This document shows positions 59,004 through 64,000 of a stretch of 64,000 bases of DNA, piece after piece. Numbering within the stretch: position 1 is the stretch's first letter; each line of letters opens with the position of its first letter. Made by a program: the position numbers and the translations under genes. Source of the stretch: Ailanthus altissimus (Eukaryota > Streptophyta > Magnoliopsida > Sapindales > Simaroubaceae); NCBI GenBank assembly GCA_946807835.1, contig OX327702.1, forward strand, positions 10,850,001 through 10,914,000, written 5' to 3'. The notes beneath the pieces are model-generated. The model did no database searches, was not told the DNA's origin, and saw only the letters and a list, made by a program, of their open reading frames with translations.

Positions 59004-60056
59004 TCACTGCAAATACCATAACCTGGGTATGAGGTCTACCTTGCTGCCCTCCGGATGATCCTCCTCAACCGGCTCCCCTATTAGGTTGGCCTGAATCGCT
59101 CGGCCTTCTAAATTGGGAACCACCTTGAATCTATCATTAGCCACCACTGGTTTGTCCTGGAGCTGGTGGTCTATCTTTTGGCTTACTACTAGCTCTAGCA
59201 TTTGGGCAATCTCTCATATAGTGGCCCTCTTGACCACACTTATAACAACCAGTAGTCCCCTTCCTACAATCCCCTGGATGGGTCTTGCCATATTTGTTAC
59301 ACACCAGAAAATCCTTCCAACTCTCTTTAGTACTTCGGGATCCGGCTGATGGTTGCCTAATGAACGATTGATTGGATTGAGCTCCTTGGCTTAGTTTCTG
59401 ACTGTTGGATTATGTTGATCTCTCATTTGTTCTTACGGATTTACTAGGTCCTCCCCGAGAATCACCTGTCCAGCCCCTTTTCTGGCCTGATTGTTTCAGT
59501 TTAGGAATGGCTGCCATGCTTTTTTCAACTCGAGTTGTAGCTTCCACCAATGCTTCGTACTGAGTGTGAGCTGTTGATACCTCGTAAGCCCTGATCCGAG
59601 GATTAAGGCCTACTGCAAACCGATTAGCCTTCTACTCTTCATTATCAACTATAAAGGGAACGGCACAGAACAGCTCTAAAAACTTCTTTTCATACTCTGC
59701 CACAGAGAGAAAACCTTGTTCTAGCTTGAAGAACTCTTCTATCTTCGCATCTTTATAACTTTTGGGGAAGAAGTTATCCAAAAATTTCCTTTTAAAAAAA
59801 GCCCAAGACACGCCGTCAGAATTCCTCCTCTGCAAGGCCTTCCACTAGTCTTTCGCCATTTCCTTCAATAGAAATGCAAAGTATGCAACCATTTGTTGTT
59901 CAGTACATCTCATAACCGAGAAACTTTCTTTGTTGTTCTCTAACCAGGAGGGGTCTAAGGCATGGGAACATTTACCGACTCATTCCCATGCTCCTCTTCA
60001 GACGCAAAAGCCTCTACAGCTGCTCTCCTAGTACGTGGGCTCCCATGACGATGCAT
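59004..60056 (-). pseudogene. gag: Tekay-like gag with an intact CCHC knuckle
   Basis: The likely ATG is at 60056 on the minus strand (MHRHGSPRTRR). The capsid core at 59632-59835 reads FFKRKFLDNFFPKSYKD and EFFKLEQGFLSVAEYEKKF, typical of chromovirus Gag. A CCHC nucleocapsid knuckle, CYKCGQEGHYMRDC, lies at 59206-59247 and is complete. Stops at about 59955 and elsewhere break the frame. The 59113-59349 plus-strand frame is only its shadow. Confidence 0.8.
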
Positions 60057-60190
60057 ATTTTTTATGAATTTAATAATGCAAATGATTATCAAATGCATAG
60101 AATTCAATTTAATAAACTTAGAAAAAATATCCATGCGATTTCGAGGATCACAATTTAAAAACTTTTTAACTAAAAGCTTCAAAATTCGGA

Positions 60191-60204
60191 CTTTGATACC
60201 ACTC
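60191..60204 (-). promoter_or_regulatory. Primer binding site, tRNA-iMet type
   Basis: On the minus strand, GAGTGGTATCAAAG follows the 5' LTR end. TGGTATCA is the start of the initiator-methionine tRNA-type PBS used by many plant retroelements. Confidence 0.75.
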
Positions 60205-62786
60205 TGATAGGACCTGCCCCGAGATCCTCTACTGTAGATCCCAGCGGTCCTGCCGGGCACCCCAATGGAAGTTCCTCAGAATCTACTGTTTAAGTTGAGA
60301 AATTCGTGAAGCGAATCCCTTTTTAATTCTTACTATTATTGAGAAAATCCTGAAATATATTTGAAAATAACTTATTAAATTTTATAAAAAAAACAGACAA
60401 AGTTTCCATAATTTTTCTAAAAATTTAATACAAAGCCTGCAGAGAAAATTACACTTCTATTTCAACCAGCTTCTCAACTTTCAAATAGGAACTCCGTTCC
60501 TTTTCAAAACCAAATCCAACTCAACTCAATAATTTTATTTCAATCATAAAACTGGCATACTAATAAAAAGTGAAACAATCATCATAATATTGAAACCTCT
60601 TCTTGTTTGTTCAAAACATATTTACAAAATACACAAATCTATAACTACAATGCAGGAAAAAAAAAAGGTGCAACTTAGTACATTTATATTTACAAAATGA
60701 TCGTCAGACTAAACCCACTAATAAGTTGTAGGAGAATCAGCAACTTGTGCACCGAGGCCTGCACTTGGAGGGGGTTTAGAAAACATAAAATACAAAACGA
60801 GTGAGCTAAAAGAGCCCGGTAAGTGCATTTAAGATTTCTAATAAAAATAAAATTCTGCATAGATATTCAATTCTAAAAGATATGCATAAAACGTACTACT
60901 AAAATATTTATAAAACTGTAAAATAGTTTCTAATGTCATATGCTGATGAAATCTTGCCGAGCGAGATTTCTTTATATTTTAGGAAAACAATATCCAAAAT
61001 CTGGTAGACATAATAACTAACATGTACATATATAAATACGTAATGTGCGTTCAGTAGCTCGAAAACTATTAAAGCCCTTGCTCAGCTATTTTCTTTTTAA
61101 ACTGTACCAATGGTAACCCTAAAACTCTATACTTACGCAGCAACTCAACTAGCACCGCACAACATGAGTGGGTCACAGGGTGTCTAAACTAGCAATACTC
61201 ATTGTGACATCTCAAGACATATCACTGGCTATGTAGCGGAATCCTGCACCGCCTGCATATAACGAGACAATACCCCATACACATAGAGTGACTCACATAA
61301 CTCGACAACCCGACTTCCCGGAGTTAGTGACTCACCCCCCAATACTTGCCCATGCGTACGAGATATACCGACCAAGTCTCAAACCATCACCATAACTATA
61401 AATCTAAGGGTACCAATGGCCTTTGAAACTAATTTAGTAGTTTTAAAACTATTTCTTAAACCGAACATATAAATGCATATTTATAACTGTATACCAAAAT
61501 CGTAAATCATGTTTATTCATTAAAAGCACATAAAACATACAATTTCAATACGCAGAAACATATTAAATGAAAGATAAACCTTGACAGATTTTCTCTCACC
61601 AACCGCTCCGAGTTCAATTCTTCTCTAAAATTTTACTCCTTTTACTGCTCTCGGCTTTCTTCACTACACGACATAAATAACAGTTAAAACTTTTATAATC
61701 GCTAAAATGTCACTTAACTAATAAGCGCCTTAATCGGCTCGCAAAGCCCAGATGGATATCACTTTTCGATTTTCATTTACAAAGTCATTCCATCTTGTTT
61801 AATTCACCATCCGATGCCGTGAAAATTGTTTAACACCTTATAAATTTAGTTTGACATAATTATCCTTCACCTTACCAAAATGGACAACTATGTCATATTT
61901 TCTTCATTTTTGATTTTCCATCAATCATATACATCTTATTGACACAAGGAATCATTCATATACAACAATTTAACCAAAACACAACTTAACCTTAAAATCC
62001 CTAATTGGCCGAAATTACCATCTTCACTCAACACATTTCTTTTTTTTCCAATTTCTTGTTGTAATGATATTCAAATCAAGCCAATTTAATTATAATGCCC
62101 TAATAACATCCAATTGAAGTTTTTACAATAAAATCACACCTAACCCTAATTCTTACCTTACTAATTCCTTTACTTTGATGACCCATTTAAGCTCCATACT
62201 TGAATTCAACTAAATTTAAATCAAGAATCCCAAAAAAATATCAATTGAAGCAATTTTAAAAATTCACACATCATCATTACAAAACAATGCTTTTCTTACC
62301 TATTTTTCTTAGATTTTCACTAATAAAAGTTTCAATTGATCTTAAGAACTTGTGTTTGGCTTTATTTTGGCTTGATCAAGCATGAAAACTCAGAAAAGAA
62401 GCCTTGGGTTTTATTGTAGCAATATCGCTTCACCTTGGCCGAATTTCCTCTCTTTAGCTCTTATTGTTATACTTTTAACTTAACCAAATTTCTACACACT
62501 TCCTCCTTATATAGTGTTCTTCTAAAAGTCCAATTTACCCCTCAACTAACTCAAAATTTCTAAATTGTCATTGGTTCAAAATGGAAGGAATTAATTGGTT
62601 CCTTTCTAACTATTTAGTTAGAATAGTCAAAGGAACTAACTAGACCTTTAACTTGGCAATTCATGAACTTGTCTCTAATTGGTCCATTTTCTAAAGTATG
62701 AATTATGTTTCTTAATAAAGGCTTGTTCCATGCATAACCCTTAAATAGAAATTCATATACTAAATTAAAATTTTCTTTTCCAAGCC
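60205..62786 (-). mobile_element. 5' LTR of the Tekay-like element, truncated by insertion
   Basis: It begins TGATAGGACCTGCCCC (plus strand) and follows the 3' LTR closely until TTTTCTTTTCCAAGCC at 62786. In the 3' LTR the corresponding place continues AATAGAGAAAAATT. The missing end (about 190 bp) presumably lies beyond the inserted LTR, outside the window. Confidence 0.85.
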
Positions 62787-64000
62787 TGACAGGACCCAGC
62801 CCGAGACCCTCTACTGTAGGTCCTAGCGGCCCTGCCGGGCATCTCAACGGAAGTTCCTCAGAATATAACTAAGTAAGTTGAGAAATTTCTGTGAGGAGAA
62901 CCTCTTTTTAGTTCTTGCTACTATTGAGAAAATCTCATAATATACATGAAAATGACATCTTAATTTTTTTTTTAAAAAGGGGCAAAGTTTCTCTTATTTT
63001 TCAAAAAATCCATATAAAACATGCAAAGAAATTTCACTTCTATTTCAAACACTTCTCAATACTACCAATTTAGACCTCCGGTCCTTTCCAAATCAAATCC
63101 ACCACAACTCAATTGTTTCATTTGAATCACAAAATGAGCATAATCATAACAAGCAAAAACGATCATCATAATATCGAAATCTCTTCTTGTTGGTTCAAAA
63201 TATACATACAAATATACATGCCTACAACTACTATACAGAAAGTAAAGGGTGCTATTTAGCACATTTACATATACAAAAATGATCTTCAGATTTGGCCCAC
63301 TACTCGGCAATAGAAGAATCAGCAGCTTGCGTACCGAGACCTATACTTGGGAATGGGGTTTAGAAAACATAAAACACAAAACGAGTGAGCTAAAGGAGCT
63401 CAGTGAGTGCAATTAAAATTTTAAATAAAATAACATTATGCATAGATAGCAAATTCTAAAGTACATGCATAAATCATGCTTCTAAAACTGATGTAAAGCT
63501 GTAAAATGGTTTCTAATATCATATGCTGATGAAATCTTGCCGAGCCGGTTTTATTTACATATTTGGAAAGCAATATCCAAAATCTGTATAACATAATAAC
63601 TACCGCGTGCATATAAATGCATAAATGCTATCGGTAAATAAAAAACTAGTAAAGTCCTTACTCGGCCATTTTCTTTCTAAACTATACCAATGGTAACCCT
63701 AAAGCTTTATACTCACACAACGACTCAACAAGCATGGTACACGCGTGTAGGTCACGGGGCACCTCAACTAGCAGCACCCACAGTGACATCTCAAGACATT
63801 TCACTAGCTATGCAGCGGAATCCTACATCGCATACATATAGCGAGACAATACCCCGTACATATAGAGCGACTCACATGACTCGACATCCTGACTTTTCGG
63901 AGTTAGTGACACACCCCTAGACCTGCCCATGTGCACGGGATATACCGGCCGGATCTAATACAATCACCACCACTATAATCTGAGGGTACTAATAGCCTTT
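62787..64000 (-). mobile_element. Further Tekay-family LTR inserted in the 5' LTR (partial, runs off the window)
   Basis: It starts TGACAGGACCCAGCCCGAGA and follows the family, closest by eye to the solo copy at 4560 and the reverse of 49608, to the window end. AAGCC at 62782-62786 would be its left target duplication. Whether it is a solo LTR or part of a complete element cannot be told. Confidence 0.8.

Larger units (their letters stand above)
52793..62786 (-). mobile_element. Tekay/Del-like chromovirus, degenerate, 5' LTR cut by a further insertion
   Basis: The element runs on the minus strand: 5' LTR 60205-62786 (its outer end is cut by another LTR), PBS 60191-60204, gag, protease, RT, RNase H, integrase and 3' LTR 52793-55563. 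The internal region is about 4.64 kb. Coding regions have numerous stops and frameshifts. It lies in the Tat 5' LTR. The right-hand target duplication cannot be seen because the 5' LTR is interrupted. Confidence 0.88.

Noticed and set aside
59113..59349. Plus-strand 78-codon frame opposite the Tekay-like gag
   Set aside because: It is antisense to a clear CCHC knuckle, so the minus strand is the coding one.

Overview
This window is plant nuclear DNA: AT-rich, gene-poor and built almost entirely of LTR retrotransposons nested in one another, as in angiosperm pericentromeric heterochromatin. Three Ty3/gypsy lineages can be recognised: Athila (RT box FMDD, PBS of the tRNA-Asp type), Tat (a second, archaeal-type RNase H and an antisense ORF) and a Tekay/Del-like chromovirus (tRNA-iMet-type PBS, CCHC Gag). 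I saw no ordinary single-copy host gene, tRNA, rRNA or CRISPR array. The species cannot be named from this sequence.

Layout. Positions 1-4338 are AT-rich flank with local repeats. From 4339 to beyond the right edge lies an old Tat-lineage element on the minus strand: 3' LTR from 4339, plus-strand antisense-type ORF remains (11.5-12.8, 25.25-25.58 and 26.1-28.1 kb), hairpin tandem repeats (28.74-29.02 and 31.12-31.25 kb), pol remains (31.5-39.5 kb), gag (39.55-39.76 and 47.57-49.0 kb), PBS (49.01-49.04 kb) and 5' LTR from 49041. Later insertions cut it up: a complete Athila element (12811-25244), solo LTRs with recognisable target duplications (4560-7337, 7523-9766, 29025-31115, 31880-33184, 33901-36673, 49608-52374), a gag-only Athila-like element (39764-47564) that itself holds a solo LTR (40659-42097), and a degenerate Tekay-like element (52793 onward) whose 5' LTR is cut by another LTR at 62787.

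The outstanding object is the Athila element at 12811-25244. It is young: its 1554-bp LTRs differ at 18 positions by my hand count, 16 of them transitions, and the 5-bp target duplication ATGAG is perfect. Its gag-pol is one reading frame broken by four stop codons. In the position after integrase where Athila elements often carry an env-like gene, it has two uninterrupted ORFs. One encodes a 182-aa basic, cysteine-rich protein resembling the nucleic-acid-binding/silencing-suppressor proteins of carlavirus-type plant RNA viruses. The other encodes a full-length, intron-free LONELY GUY (LOG)-like cytokinin riboside 5'-monophosphate phosphoribohydrolase of 215 aa. Candidate splice acceptors precede the first ORF, and a TATA box about 60 bp upstream of the LOG ATG makes that ATG the first AUG of a predicted transcript. 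A retrotransposon carrying a putative silencing-suppressor-like protein together with a cytokinin-activating enzyme is the candidate undescribed system here. Its function is inference; the ORFs and motifs are visible directly.
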